Shown: positions 49,129-58,003, counted from the stretch's first letter. The stretch is DNA of 64,000 nucleotides from Pseudidiomarina aquimaris (GCF_003987395.1 NZ_PIPT01000001.1:248001-312000); one strand, 5' to 3'. Notes: generated by a model from the sequence alone, not told the origin. Program-made: numbers and translations.

Positions 49129-49821
49129 ATGACGGAGTTCATCATAGCTGTACCCTCACAACTTGTGGGGCTAGGTATGGAAACACTCATAAACCAACAA
49201 CCCAACTTTTCCGTAGTGGCTAGCGTGAATAACCAGCAGCAGTTACGCGACGCCATAGCCCGCTATCCATTCGCCACAGTAATCTTAGGTAGTCAATTTT
49301 GTAACGACGGCACCATAGAAATCTGGCGCAGGATTCAACGCCGTCAGCCAGATGTACATATGTTACTCTGGGCTGCAAAGTTTCAGGACGTTCTCGACTT
49401 TCAATGCAACTTAGAACGGGTTGAAGGCTACTTACTTGCGAATGCCCATAAGGAGGAACTGCTTAGTGCGTGCCATATGCTAAGCAAAGGGCGGATGTAC
49501 GTGGCTGCGAGTGTCGCAGAATATTTAGCAAAGAATCCAGCGCGCCAACGACAAGGCGAGTTACTGGCTAAATTAAGTAAACGGGAAATCCAAGTGGCCC
49601 AGATGATCGCGCAAGGAAGGCGCTCAGCGGTGATCGCACGGCTACTTAATATCAGTAGTAAAACCGTAAATACCTTTCGCTATCGAATTTTTGATAAACT
49701 CGGAATTAGTGGCGATGTCGAACTGACGCATTTAGCGTTACAAATGAAACTAGTAGATCTTGAAGAAGAGGTAGTAGTACAAGACGATGACGAAAGCAGA
49801 GAAGGAGGCGTTCGACGCTAA
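49129..49821 (+). CDS. UvrY/GacA-type regulator with a degenerate receiver domain
   Basis: This 230-residue protein sits directly before uvrC and pgsA, the place of uvrY in E. coli. The C-terminal LuxR helix-turn-helix (about 147-210: LSKREIQVAQMIAQGRR, ISSKTVNTFRYRIFDKLGIS, GDVELTHLALQMKLV) closely matches UvrY. The N-terminal part aligns with a receiver, but the acidic pair reads Val-Pro (residues 8-9), the phospho-acceptor Asp position is Gly54, the Thr/Ser is Ala82 and the Lys is Ala104. So it cannot be phosphorylated in the normal way. The acidic C-terminal tail overlaps uvrC by 35 bases. It may still act in the Csr pathway, but through another signal; this is inference. Confidence 0.85.
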   Translation: MTEFIIAVPSQLVGLGMETLINQQPNFSVVASVNNQQQLRDAIARYPFATVILGSQFCNDGTIEIWRRIQRRQPDVHMLLWAAKFQDVLDFQCNLERVEGYLLANAHKEELLSACHMLSKGRMYVAASVAEYLAKNPARQRQGELLAKLSKREIQVAQMIAQGRRSAVIARLLNISSKTVNTFRYRIFDKLGISGDVELTHLALQMKLVDLEEEVVVQDDDESREGGVRR

Positions 49822-51661
49822 GCAATTCCTAAAAAGTCTGACGCATCAACCCGGTGTGTATCGGATGTATGATGCGTCAGGCGACATTATTTACGTTGGT
49901 AAAGCGAAAGACTTGCGCAAGCGCGTCAGTAGCTACTTTCGCAGTCAGGTCGATAGCCCGAAAACCCAAACCCTCGTCAAACAGATCTGCAATATTGAAG
50001 TGACGGTCACCAATACCGAAGCAGAAGCTCTGATCCTCGAAAACAATTTCATCAAAAAGTATCGTCCACGCTACAACGTATTATTACGCGATGATAAGTC
50101 GTATCCGTATATCCTAGTGAGTGACCATCAGCACCCCCGTTTAGCCTTTCATCGCGGCACCCGTCGCGAAAAAGGCCGCTATTTTGGCCCGTTCCCGAAT
50201 GGTGTTGCCGTACGCAATAGCTTGCGTCTATTACAAAAATTATTTCCGATTCGCCAATGCGAGGACTCGTATTATCGGGCGCGGAGCCGACCCTGCTTGC
50301 AATATCAATTGAAGCGCTGCCTTGCGCCCTGCGTAAAAGGTTATTGTAGCGACGACGAATACACTGAACAGGTCGACTTGGCGAAACGTTTCCTTGAGGG
50401 CAAGAATCAAGAAGTCATTGACCAACTCGTGAGCAAAATGGAAGCGGCCAGCGAAGCACTCGATTTCGAGCGTGCCGCGCGCTTTCGTGACCAAATTGCT
50501 GCTTTGCGCCAAGTCCAGGAACGCAATGCGGTGACTGGCAATCAGCAGTCGCTCGACGTGATCGGTTACGCTCGGCAAGGCGGAATTGCCGCGGTGCATT
50601 TGCTGTTTGTGCGCGACGGCGCAGTGCAGGGCAGTCGCAGTTATTTCCCTAAGGTCCCGGCGAACACCGAAGACGCTGAAGTGTTGTTAGCGTTTTTACT
50701 GCAATTTTATTTGAATGACCAAGTGGAACGGCGTTTACCTCGCGAGATTATTTTGCCGGAGCAAAATGCTGCCAATGTGCTGGATCCTGAGCAAGAATTG
50801 CAAACACTCGAGCAAGCCTTAGCACAAAAAATTCGTATGACGCACAACGTCCGCGGCGAGCGCAAGCAATACCAAGTACTTGCGCAGAAGAACGCGATGA
50901 ATGCGCTCGATAGTAAGGCGAACCAAGCCAGCACCATGATGATGCGGGTGAGGGCACTCGAGCAGGAGCTTGATTTTGGCCGCCCGATCACCCGTATGGA
51001 ATGCTTCGATATCAGCCATACGATGGGCCAAGAAACAGTCGCTTCGTGTGTGGTATTCGACCAACAGGGGCCGAAAAAAAGCGACTATCGCCGTTACAAC
51101 ATCAAAGGGATCACGCCAGGCGACGATTACGCGGCTATGGCGCAAGCCTTGCAACGTCGTTTCGACCCACTAAAATTCGGCAAAGACGACGCTGCGCCCA
51201 TGCCTGATATTCTATTTATCGACGGTGGTAAAGGCCAACTGAGCCAAGCTGAGAGTTATTTTGCTTACTGGCCAACTGAGTCTGCAAAAGCCGCGCCGTT
51301 GCTCGTTGGCGTGGCGAAAGGCGAGTCACGTAAACCCGGGTTAGAGACGCTTATTCTAGCGGGTAGTCACGCGACGATTCCTCTCGCGGCTGATGCGCCG
51401 GCATTGCACCTGGTCCAGCATATTCGCGATGAATCACATCGCTTTGCCATTACCGGTCACCGTCAGCGTCGTGCCAAAGTACGACGCACGTCAAGATTAG
51501 AGGACATTCCGGGCATCGGTGCTAAGCGTCGGCAGCGTTTATTGCAAAATCTAGGTGGATTACAACAGGTAAAACAGGCTAGTATTGAGCAACTCGCAGC
51601 GGTACCTGGCGTCAGCCATGAATTAGCTGAAACCATCTATCACGCGTTTCGTGACGAATAA
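49787..51661 (+). CDS. uvrC: Excinuclease ABC subunit C
   Basis: This 624-residue nuclease has a GIY-YIG domain (about 20-95: QPGVYRMYD, DIIYVGKAKDLRKRVSSYF), the Cys-rich segment (RQCEDSYYRARSRPCLQYQLKRCLAPC), the UvrB-binding motif (LDFERAARFRDQIAALRQ), the RNase H-like endonuclease part (MECFDISHTMGQETVAS, FIDGGKGQLSQA) and the helix-hairpin-helix end (LEDIPGIGAKRRQRLLQNLGG). It makes both incisions in nucleotide excision repair. The start lies inside the previous gene. Confidence 0.98.
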   Translation: MTKAEKEAFDAKQFLKSLTHQPGVYRMYDASGDIIYVGKAKDLRKRVSSYFRSQVDSPKTQTLVKQICNIEVTVTNTEAEALILENNFIKKYRPRYNVLLRDDKSYPYILVSDHQHPRLAFHRGTRREKGRYFGPFPNGVAVRNSLRLLQKLFPIRQCEDSYYRARSRPCLQYQLKRCLAPCVKGYCSDDEYTEQVDLAKRFLEGKNQEVIDQLVSKMEAASEALDFERAARFRDQIAALRQVQERNAVTGNQQSLDVIGYARQGGIAAVHLLFVRDGAVQGSRSYFPKVPANTEDAEVLLAFLLQFYLNDQVERRLPREIILPEQNAANVLDPEQELQTLEQALAQKIRMTHNVRGERKQYQVLAQKNAMNALDSKANQASTMMMRVRALEQELDFGRPITRMECFDISHTMGQETVASCVVFDQQGPKKSDYRRYNIKGITPGDDYAAMAQALQRRFDPLKFGKDDAAPMPDILFIDGGKGQLSQAESYFAYWPTESAKAAPLLVGVAKGESRKPGLETLILAGSHATIPLAADAPALHLVQHIRDESHRFAITGHRQRRAKVRRTSRLEDIPGIGAKRRQRLLQNLGGLQQVKQASIEQLAAVPGVSHELAETIYHAFRDE

Positions 51662-51679
51662 CAAGGGACTCTTTGTCGC

Positions 51680-52228
51680 ATGTGGAATATTCCCAACCTG
51701 CTGACCAGCTTTCGTATTCTGTTAATTCCCGTATTTCTAGGGATTTACTATGTTCCGGACAGTGATGCGCACTTCTGGGCTGCATTTGTGTTTGCCTTAG
51801 CCGCGATTACTGATGGTTTAGACGGTTATGTCGCACGACGTTTTAATCAATTTACCAAGTTCGGCGCGTTTTTAGACCCAGTGGCGGATAAAGTCATGGT
51901 TGCCGCGTCTTTGATTGTCGTCGTTGAGAACTATGCAGTATGGTGGATTAGCGTGCCAGCACTCGCTATCGTAAGCCGCGAACTGGTAGTATCAGCGTTA
52001 CGCGAGTGGATGGCTCAAATTGGCTCACAAGCCAAGGTACAAGTTTCAAATCTTGGCAAAATCAAAACCACCGCACAAATGGTCGCGATAGGGGGCCTCA
52101 TTTGGGAGGCGAATACCTTCGTTATCGTGACGGCCACCATTTTACTCTATGTCGCATTCGTGCTGACGCTGTGGTCGATGTGGGAATATTTGCGCGCCGC
52201 TTGGTCAGATTTAAGCCAAGTGGATTAA
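51680..52228 (+). CDS. pgsA: CDP-diacylglycerol--glycerol-3-phosphate 3-phosphatidyltransferase
   Basis: This 182-residue membrane enzyme has the CDP-alcohol phosphotransferase motif DGLDGYVARRFNQFTKFGAFLDPVADK (D-G-x2-A-R-x8-G-x3-D-x3-D type). It makes phosphatidylglycerol phosphate. It lies 18 bases behind uvrC and before the Gly-Cys-Leu tRNA cluster, as in E. coli. Confidence 0.97.
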   Translation: MWNIPNLLTSFRILLIPVFLGIYYVPDSDAHFWAAFVFALAAITDGLDGYVARRFNQFTKFGAFLDPVADKVMVAASLIVVVENYAVWWISVPALAIVSRELVVSALREWMAQIGSQAKVQVSNLGKIKTTAQMVAIGGLIWEANTFVIVTATILLYVAFVLTLWSMWEYLRAAWSDLSQVD

Positions 52229-52264
52229 AAATAAGCAAACAAACAGGTTCACGGCAAAAAATCG

Positions 52265-52292
52265 TTGACCTTGCCGAAATAGACAGTAGAAT
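52265..52292 (+). promoter_or_regulatory. Promoter of the tRNA-Gly-Cys-Leu cluster
   Basis: TTGACC is followed after 16 bases by TAGAAT, with a GC-rich discriminator (GCGTCGGC) and the first tRNA 15 bases further on. The layout suits a stringently controlled tRNA promoter. Confidence 0.7.
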
Positions 52293-52307
52293 GCGTCGGC
52301 ACTGGAT

Positions 52308-52383
52308 GCGGGAATAGCTCAGCTGGTAGAGCACAACCTTGCCAAGGTTGGGGTCGCGAGTTCGAATCTCGTTTCCCGCTCCA
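52308..52383 (+). tRNA. tRNA-Gly (anticodon GCC)
   Basis: Cloverleaf with acceptor GCGGGAA/TTCCCGC, anticodon loop TTGCCAA in CAACC/GGTTG, T arm GAGTTCGAATCTC and encoded CCA. It corresponds to E. coli glyW. Confidence 0.97.
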
Positions 52384-52392
52384 AATTCCGAT

Positions 52393-52466
52393 GGCGGGAT
52401 GGCAGAATGGCTATGCAGCGGATTGCAAATCCGTGGATCTCGGTTCGACTCCGGGTCCCGCCTCCA
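52393..52466 (+). tRNA. tRNA-Cys (anticodon GCA)
   Basis: Cloverleaf with acceptor GGCGGGA/TCCCGCC, anticodon loop TTGCAAA in GGA/TCC, T arm CGGTTCGACTCCG and encoded CCA. It corresponds to cysT. Confidence 0.97.
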
Positions 52467-52496
52467 TCGGAGTCTCAGGTACTACATCTATGATGT

Positions 52497-52583
52497 GCCC
52501 GGGTGGTGAAATTGGTAGACACAAGGGATTTAAAATCCCTCGCTGGTAACAGCGTGCCGGTTCAAGTCCGGCCCCGGGCACCA
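52497..52583 (+). tRNA. tRNA-Leu (anticodon TAA)
   Basis: Type II tRNA with acceptor GCCCGGG/CCCGGGC, anticodon loop TTTAAAA in AGGGA/TCCCT, a variable arm (CGCTGGTAACAGCG), T arm CCGGTTCAAGTCCGG and encoded CCA. It corresponds to leuZ. Confidence 0.97.
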
Positions 52584-52601
52584 TTCCTCAATGCAAGTCA
52601 G

Positions 52602-53051
52602 CTATTCTTCAAATACCAGCGAATCTGCTTCTATACCGAGCGCTTTAAGTGCATCAATGATGTCATCATTGAACGCCTCTGGTCCACAAACATAGAAAGC
52701 ATCACCTTTACCACTGATATGGCTCGCCAGAAAGTTTTCATCAATATGGCCATCTAAAAAGAGGCTGTCTCCCGCAGGTTTCTCGCGCGTCACGACGTTA
52801 ATAAATTTATCGCCAAGCAGCGTCACACCATCGTGCTCTGGGTATACTTTAATTGTGAACTCGAGCCACGGGTCGCTGTTGAGCGAAGTAAAGGTGAAAG
52901 GGCGCTTTTCATCACGCCAACCTTCCCGGTCGAGTGCAACTTCGGTGGCTTGCCCCGGCGTAAATTGATAGCCATCTGGTTTCGCTAAACGGATTCGTTT
53001 GACGTCATGGGTCACGTCTTCAATAGATTGAATCTCAAGTTTATAGCTCAT
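52602..53051 (-). CDS. Flavodoxin reductase-like protein with an internal deletion
   Basis: This 149-residue protein begins like a ferredoxin/flavodoxin NAD(P)H reductase: IEDVTHDVKRIRLAKPDGYQFTPGQATEVAL, the FAD motif RPFTFTS (50-56) and FTIKVYPEHDGVT (to 77). It then jumps to LLGDKFINVVTREKP and ends with the NADPH-side motif FYVCGPEAF and DSLVFEE. Typical homologues are about 215-220 residues and have, in between, the end of the FAD domain and the GGAGVTPF pyridine nucleotide loop; here about 65-70 residues are missing in frame. An FAD-only or inactive form is likely. An AGGAGGT ribosome binding site precedes the ATG. Confidence 0.8.
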   Translation of the reverse strand: MSYKLEIQSIEDVTHDVKRIRLAKPDGYQFTPGQATEVALDREGWRDEKRPFTFTSLNSDPWLEFTIKVYPEHDGVTLLGDKFINVVTREKPAGDSLFLDGHIDENFLASHISGKGDAFYVCGPEAFNDDIIDALKALGIEADSLVFEE

Positions 53052-53176
53052 ACCTAACCTCCTTTTATTAGCTCTGTACTTTGTAGACGGGCTAGCTTAG
53101 AGAATAGATCACTCATGTACTTGCGCTAATAGAATCGCTACTATTAATCGACTTGGGTAAGTTAGGGCGCTGAATA

Positions 53177-53911
53177 ATGGGAATAAGAGCATGGCTTGGC
53201 GAGAAAGTCGCAGGTTATTTACAAAAGCCTGGAAATGCCAGTCCCACCCCGCCGACGTCGTCATTTGCAGCACTAGAGCAAGCGATAGAAGTGGGGGACG
53301 TACTGCTGGTCGACGGTAATAGCCGTATCGCCACAGCGATTAAATATCTAACACAGTCGACTTGGTCGCACGCTGCGTTTTGTGTGGCAAAAGACGCCAC
53401 AGAAGGGGTCATGTTGTTGGAGGCTGACGTCGTTGCAGGAGTGCGGTTGGTGCCGCTGTCCTTCTATCAGTCGTCGCACACGCGGATTTGTCGTCCCGTT
53501 GGGATTCGCCTCGAAGACATGAGCAAGGCCGTCGAATACGCCAAGAGTCGGCTCGGTCATCAGTACGATACAGGGCATATCTTAGATTTAGCTCGCTATC
53601 TTATCAGCACGCCACCGGTGCCAGTGGAATGGCGACGCAGCTTACTCACTTTCGGTAGCGGCGACCCTACCAAAGCCATTTGCTCATCGTTGATTGCGCA
53701 GGCCTTCCAATCGATTCATTACCCGATACTACCGCACGCGATGGAAGAAAAGCTTATCAGGCGTCATCACAGCCAATACGTGCCCGGTGATTTTGATATT
53801 TCGCCGTATTTCGCCATCATTAAACCGAACCTGCACGAAACGTTTGACCCGTATCAACTGCAATGGCATGAACCGAGCGCGGACCCAAAAGAGGGTGACC
53901 GCGCTCCATAA
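53177..53911 (+). CDS. YiiX/YebB-like NlpC/P60-type cysteine hydrolase
   Basis: This 244-residue protein has the permuted papain-like pattern: EVGDVLLVDG, then TWSHAAFCV with the catalytic His, and AICSSLIAQAFQS with the catalytic Cys, followed by a short C-terminal extension. There is no signal peptide. Such enzymes act on lipids or peptides; the substrate is unknown. It is convergent with the amidohydrolase gene five bases away. Confidence 0.8.
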   Translation: MGIRAWLGEKVAGYLQKPGNASPTPPTSSFAALEQAIEVGDVLLVDGNSRIATAIKYLTQSTWSHAAFCVAKDATEGVMLLEADVVAGVRLVPLSFYQSSHTRICRPVGIRLEDMSKAVEYAKSRLGHQYDTGHILDLARYLISTPPVPVEWRRSLLTFGSGDPTKAICSSLIAQAFQSIHYPILPHAMEEKLIRRHHSQYVPGDFDISPYFAIIKPNLHETFDPYQLQWHEPSADPKEGDRAP

Positions 53912-53916
53912 CAGGG

Positions 53917-55311
53917 TTACTCCATCCGCAAGCTTTCAGGTAATAGTTCTTCGTTCACCTGGCCATCTTGCTTATACACCACACCTTTGCGCATGACAAA
54001 ATCAACGTCTTGCAGCAAGTTGATGTATTTTAGTACGTCACCGTTTACCGCAATGATGTCAGCAACTTTACCTGGTGTGACCGAACCATATTGGTCTTGT
54101 ACACCCATCATGACGGCTGGCCAATAAGTGGCGGCACGGATGGTTTCCATGGGTGAAAAGTCCATTTCGTAAACCCAGGTCGCCATTTCGCGCCATGTGG
54201 TTTGGCAATGGAATTTCATAGGAATACCAACGTCGGTGCCCACCAGCATGACGACGCCGGTCTCTTTCAATTGCGCAATTTTGTTTTTGAGGGTTGGTTT
54301 ACGCAATGGCACGAGTTGCGAATAACTTAAATGGCCTGGCTTTTCGATAGACTGTTTAATGTCGGCAATGGTGTCTTCTTTCAAGCCACGATGCCAACAG
54401 CTGTTGTCGAAATGCTCATGATTCTGCACGGTGGTTTCGTAGTTATACAAACCTTCAACGGTCGGTGTCCAGAACACGAGTCCATCAAAAATCCCGGTGG
54501 CGGTGCGCTCTTTGAGTGCATCAAGTACGTCATCTGGATAGCCTGGCGCGGTGGTTAGGCCGGTGTGCTCAAAGTTATCAACGCCAACTTCAACGCCTAA
54601 GCGAATTTCATCAGGTTTGTGGGCATGGGCAACCACTTTCATACCGCGCTTGTGGGCTTGCTGTACGATGGTTTCCATCACCTCACGCGGCATGTCGTCT
54701 TGGTCAATAAGCTTCACGATTTCCATGCCTGCATCGGCGAGTTGATTGACTTTCTCAATGGCTTGCGCAGGTGTTTTGATGGGCCAACGGTAATGGCTTT
54801 GCCACTCGTCGGTTTCCCACTGCAAAAATGGGCCTGAAGTGTAGAGGTTAGGGCTTGGGATTTCGCCCGCAGCCACGGCTTCTTTGATTTCAACCGTATC
54901 ACTTAACGGGGCACCGAGATCGCGGACCGAGGTAACACCGGACAGCAACAACTGAACGAGTGCCGCAGGCATCACCTCGTCAACGAAGCGGTCGGCATAC
55001 TCTGCTTGCCAATGCGGATAGTCGGCATGGCCGGTCAATTGAATATGCGCATGGTTTTCCCACAGGCCTGGCAGTACGTCGTGGCCCTCAGTCGAAATAA
55101 CTCGGTAGCCGTTTGGAACTTCAAGCGTACCGACACTGCCGACTTTTTCAATGACACCGTCTTTAATGAGGATCACACTATCGGCAATGGGCTGCTCGGC
55201 AGTGCCATCGATCAGTCGACCACCCACCAGTGCAATAGATTCAGCATAAACCGCCTGACTAACGCCCAAAGCGAGAGCACTTGAGACGAAAAGTTTTGTT
55301 ATCGTTTTCAT
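53917..55311 (-). CDS. Secreted amidohydrolase family protein
   Basis: This 464-residue enzyme has a signal peptide (1-23, cut after VYA). Metal-binding motifs follow: LPGLWENHAHIQLTGHADYPHW (H-x-H), VVAHAHKPDEI with the later VDNFEHTGL, and VGTDVGIPMKFH (Asp). The pattern is that of imidazolonepropionase-like amidohydrolases, often prolidase-like or of unknown substrate in marine bacteria. The gene stands alone, with about 180 bases upstream before the next plus-strand gene. Confidence 0.85.
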   Translation of the reverse strand: MKTITKLFVSSALALGVSQAVYAESIALVGGRLIDGTAEQPIADSVILIKDGVIEKVGSVGTLEVPNGYRVISTEGHDVLPGLWENHAHIQLTGHADYPHWQAEYADRFVDEVMPAALVQLLLSGVTSVRDLGAPLSDTVEIKEAVAAGEIPSPNLYTSGPFLQWETDEWQSHYRWPIKTPAQAIEKVNQLADAGMEIVKLIDQDDMPREVMETIVQQAHKRGMKVVAHAHKPDEIRLGVEVGVDNFEHTGLTTAPGYPDDVLDALKERTATGIFDGLVFWTPTVEGLYNYETTVQNHEHFDNSCWHRGLKEDTIADIKQSIEKPGHLSYSQLVPLRKPTLKNKIAQLKETGVVMLVGTDVGIPMKFHCQTTWREMATWVYEMDFSPMETIRAATYWPAVMMGVQDQYGSVTPGKVADIIAVNGDVLKYINLLQDVDFVMRKGVVYKQDGQVNEELLPESLRME

Positions 55312-55490
55312 TGGCGCTTCCTTCTTGTTTTGTTTTACGTCGCTTTCAAGCTACGCCTCTGCATTTTTGCTTGCAAGGCAAGACGAGTGATTTCCGCCCA
55401 AGTTGCAAAAAATTACGGCTAATTACCTTGAGAACCTCGGTCCGGCACACCATAGTAATTGATATGCATCAAAACTAGGTTGTACTTACC

Positions 55491-55787
55491 GTGTCATTTC
55501 GTCTGTTATTAACATTGCTCGTGTTCGGTTTGGGTGGTACTGAGTGCCATTCAAACAGTGCTCCAGCGTGGGTTAAACAGACCGATACTGTGGTAAGCCA
55601 GGTATTGGCTGCAGAAGTATCCTGTAGCGAAAATACCGAACACGATGATTTTGACCATGATGCACTGCCAACGCAGCTAAAAGATCTGTCTTTGCGGCGG
55701 AGCAGCGCAGTCGCGGCGACAGCGCCACAAACTGCCCGCTATTCTGCACTCACTCCGCAGGCGCGCGCACCACCTTCTCTTGTTTAG
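55491..55787 (+). CDS. Small exported protein of unknown function
   Basis: This 98-residue frame starts with GTG. The N terminus is a signal peptide (RLLLTLLVFGLGG, cut near TEC or later). The mature part has two cysteines, an acidic patch (SENTEHDDFDHDA) and a Ser/Ala-rich end. I do not recognise it. The next gene follows after 48 bases. It may be real, as the signal peptide is good, but coding evidence is modest. Confidence 0.45.
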   Translation: MSFRLLLTLLVFGLGGTECHSNSAPAWVKQTDTVVSQVLAAEVSCSENTEHDDFDHDALPTQLKDLSLRRSSAVAATAPQTARYSALTPQARAPPSLV

Positions 55788-55835
55788 AAAATAGTTCGTC
55801 GAATTCATTATTTTCCATACAAGAGAGAGGCCCTT

Positions 55836-56426
55836 ATGGCTACTTTTCATGCATTAGATTGGCATCGTGCACAAGCCGGTGTGCGTTTGCCCGAAGACCC
55901 TTTAAAACCGTTACAGCGCTTAAGCTGGCATCATGCGGCAACAGCGGTAATGGAACATTTTCAGCAACAAACCTTAGTACTCAGTGAGTCGACCCGTTTG
56001 CCCGATGCCGAAGTTCGCATTGACCAGACCGGTAACCGCTATGTCTGTATTCTCGATGCACAGCGCAATCTTAGTGGCTTGTTGCTTGCGCGTGAACTTC
56101 ACAGTCGCCATACCGGCGCCTTGAGCAGTGCCTTGCAGTTACCCTGGAGCCAGATTGAAGTTCGCCATGTGATGGTGCCCATCACGCAGTTGCCAGTTAT
56201 CGAACGCCAACAACTCGAGCATGCACGGATCGGTGATATCGCTGCGACGATGCAGGCTGCAGGTAAAGACTTTGTGTTAGTTGAAGAAGAAGGGCGCTTG
56301 CTCGGCTTTATCGCAAGTCTACGAATACTCGAGTTAACCGGTGAGTCGGTGCGTCTGTATCCGCGTGCAACAACCTTTGCAGAAGTGTTTACCGCACTAA
56401 AACATCCAGAAATTACCGAGAGTTAG
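55836..56426 (+). CDS. CBS domain-containing protein
   Basis: This 196-residue protein has a CBS-like pair: the first, degenerate, at about 45-95 (VRIDQTGNRYVCILDAQRNLSGLLLARELHS), the second at about 108-175 (VRHVMVPITQLPVIERQQLEHARIGDIAATMQAAGKDFVLVEEEGRLLGFIASLRI). CBS pairs bind adenosyl ligands. The partner is unknown. AAGAGAG lies before the ATG. Confidence 0.75.
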   Translation: MATFHALDWHRAQAGVRLPEDPLKPLQRLSWHHAATAVMEHFQQQTLVLSESTRLPDAEVRIDQTGNRYVCILDAQRNLSGLLLARELHSRHTGALSSALQLPWSQIEVRHVMVPITQLPVIERQQLEHARIGDIAATMQAAGKDFVLVEEEGRLLGFIASLRILELTGESVRLYPRATTFAEVFTALKHPEITES

Positions 56427-56488
56427 GCTTGTCGCTATGACCATGGCACGCTACATTAGAGTCAGCTTGAATTTCTAAGGGGCGTGCT

Positions 56489-58003
56489 ATGGTCGAGAAT
56501 GCGTGGATGAACAGTGAAACCCTATTAGTCGTTGCACAGTGGTTGCTCGGCCTGTTTGTGTTACTGCTGATCGTGGGATTGATCAGTATTATCGTCATGT
56601 ACATTGTCGATAAGACACAAACCAAACACACCATCCGTCGAAATTTCCCAGTCATTGGTAGATTTCGCTACGTTTTTGAAAACCTAGGTGAGTTTTTCCG
56701 CCAGTATTTCTTTGCCATGGACCGCGAAGAAATGCCTTTCAATCGTGCGCAACGCAGTTGGGTCTACCGTGCAGCTAAAAACGCCGACCGTACGCTGGCC
56801 TTTGGTTCGACTCGCGACCTAACCAAAAACGGCACCATTATATTCGCCAACGCACCTTATCCGCGACAAACCGAAGAAAAAACCCAGCCAGAGGCGGTAG
56901 AAATCGGTCCTTATTGCGACAATCCTTACAAGCCCGTTTCCTATTTTCATATTTCCGGCATGAGTTATGGCGCCTTATCACCTGTCGCCGTGCGCGCTTT
57001 GTCAAAAGGCGCGAAATTGGCGGGTTGCTGGATGAATACCGGCGAGGGCGGTTTGAGTCCTTATCATCTCGAAGGTGAATGTGATGTGGTCTTCCAAATC
57101 GGTACCGCCAAGTATGGTGTGCGAAATAAAGACGGCAGCTTGAATGAACTGCGCTTAAAAGAACTTGGCGAGCACAAGCTGATTAAGATGTTTGAGCTCA
57201 AACTGAGTCAGGGGGCGAAGCCAGGCAAAGGCGGCATATTGCCAGGTATTAAAGTGAACAAAGAGATTGCTGAAATTCGCGGTATTCCGGAAGGCGAGGA
57301 TTCGATTAGCCCAAACCGCCATCCAGAAATCAAAAACGATGACGAGCTGCTCGATTTTATTGGCAAAATTCGCACCATTACCAACAAGCCGGTGGGCATT
57401 AAGTTTGTGATGGGGGACCCTGGCTGGATCGATCAACTCATCGATACGATTTTACGGCGCGGAATTGAGTCCGCACCGGACTTTATCACCTTAGACAGTG
57501 CCGATGGCGGCACCGGTTCGGCCCCGCAACCGTTGATGGATTACGTGGGTCTAAAGCTTTCGGAAAGCCTGCCGATTTTGGTTGATAAACTAATTGCCGC
57601 TGGGCTGAAGGATCGCGTACGGGTGATTGCTTCAGGGAAAATGATTTCCCCAGCAGATGTGGCTTGGGCGCTGGCTATGGGCGCAGACTTTATCGTTTCG
57701 GCCCGCGGCTTCATGTTTTCGCTGGGCTGTATTCAAGCGATGCAATGTAACAAAAACACCTGCCCAACAGGGGTCACTACCCACGATAAAGACCTACAGA
57801 AAGGTCTTGATCCCGCAGATAAGTCGGTGCGTGTCGCGGACTATCACAAGTATCTTGAATATGGCGTTAATATCATCGCCCACTCTTGTGGCGTTTCCGA
57901 TCCACGTCAATTGAACCGCCGGCACGCACGGGTGGTCACGCATACCGGCGATAGTGTCAGTCTTGCGGAGCGTTATCCACCGCAGGCGCCGCGACAGTCA
58001 TAA
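56489..58003 (+). CDS. FMN-binding glutamate synthase family protein
   Basis: This 504-residue protein has an N-terminal membrane segment (about 14-42) and a glutamate-synthase-like TIM barrel: ISGMSYGALSPVAVRALSKGAKLAG, NTGEGGLSPYH, QGAKPGKGGILPG, TLDSADGGTGSAPQPLMDYVG, and the Cys cluster CIQAMQCNKNTCPTGVTTHD, which in glutamate synthase holds an iron-sulfur cluster. The amidotransferase domain is absent, so a role in ammonia-dependent glutamate synthesis is not established. It may oxidise or reduce another substrate at the membrane. AAGGGG lies well placed before the ATG. Confidence 0.88.
   Translation: MVENAWMNSETLLVVAQWLLGLFVLLLIVGLISIIVMYIVDKTQTKHTIRRNFPVIGRFRYVFENLGEFFRQYFFAMDREEMPFNRAQRSWVYRAAKNADRTLAFGSTRDLTKNGTIIFANAPYPRQTEEKTQPEAVEIGPYCDNPYKPVSYFHISGMSYGALSPVAVRALSKGAKLAGCWMNTGEGGLSPYHLEGECDVVFQIGTAKYGVRNKDGSLNELRLKELGEHKLIKMFELKLSQGAKPGKGGILPGIKVNKEIAEIRGIPEGEDSISPNRHPEIKNDDELLDFIGKIRTITNKPVGIKFVMGDPGWIDQLIDTILRRGIESAPDFITLDSADGGTGSAPQPLMDYVGLKLSESLPILVDKLIAAGLKDRVRVIASGKMISPADVAWALAMGADFIVSARGFMFSLGCIQAMQCNKNTCPTGVTTHDKDLQKGLDPADKSVRVADYHKYLEYGVNIIAHSCGVSDPRQLNRRHARVVTHTGDSVSLAERYPPQAPRQS

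Noticed and set aside
49026-49223. Plus-strand 65-codon frame before the UvrY-like gene
   Set aside because: It covers the leader hairpins and overlaps the regulator in another frame, with no family pattern.
52503-52757. Plus-strand frame of 84 codons
   Set aside because: It starts within tRNA-Leu and then runs antisense to the reductase-like gene.
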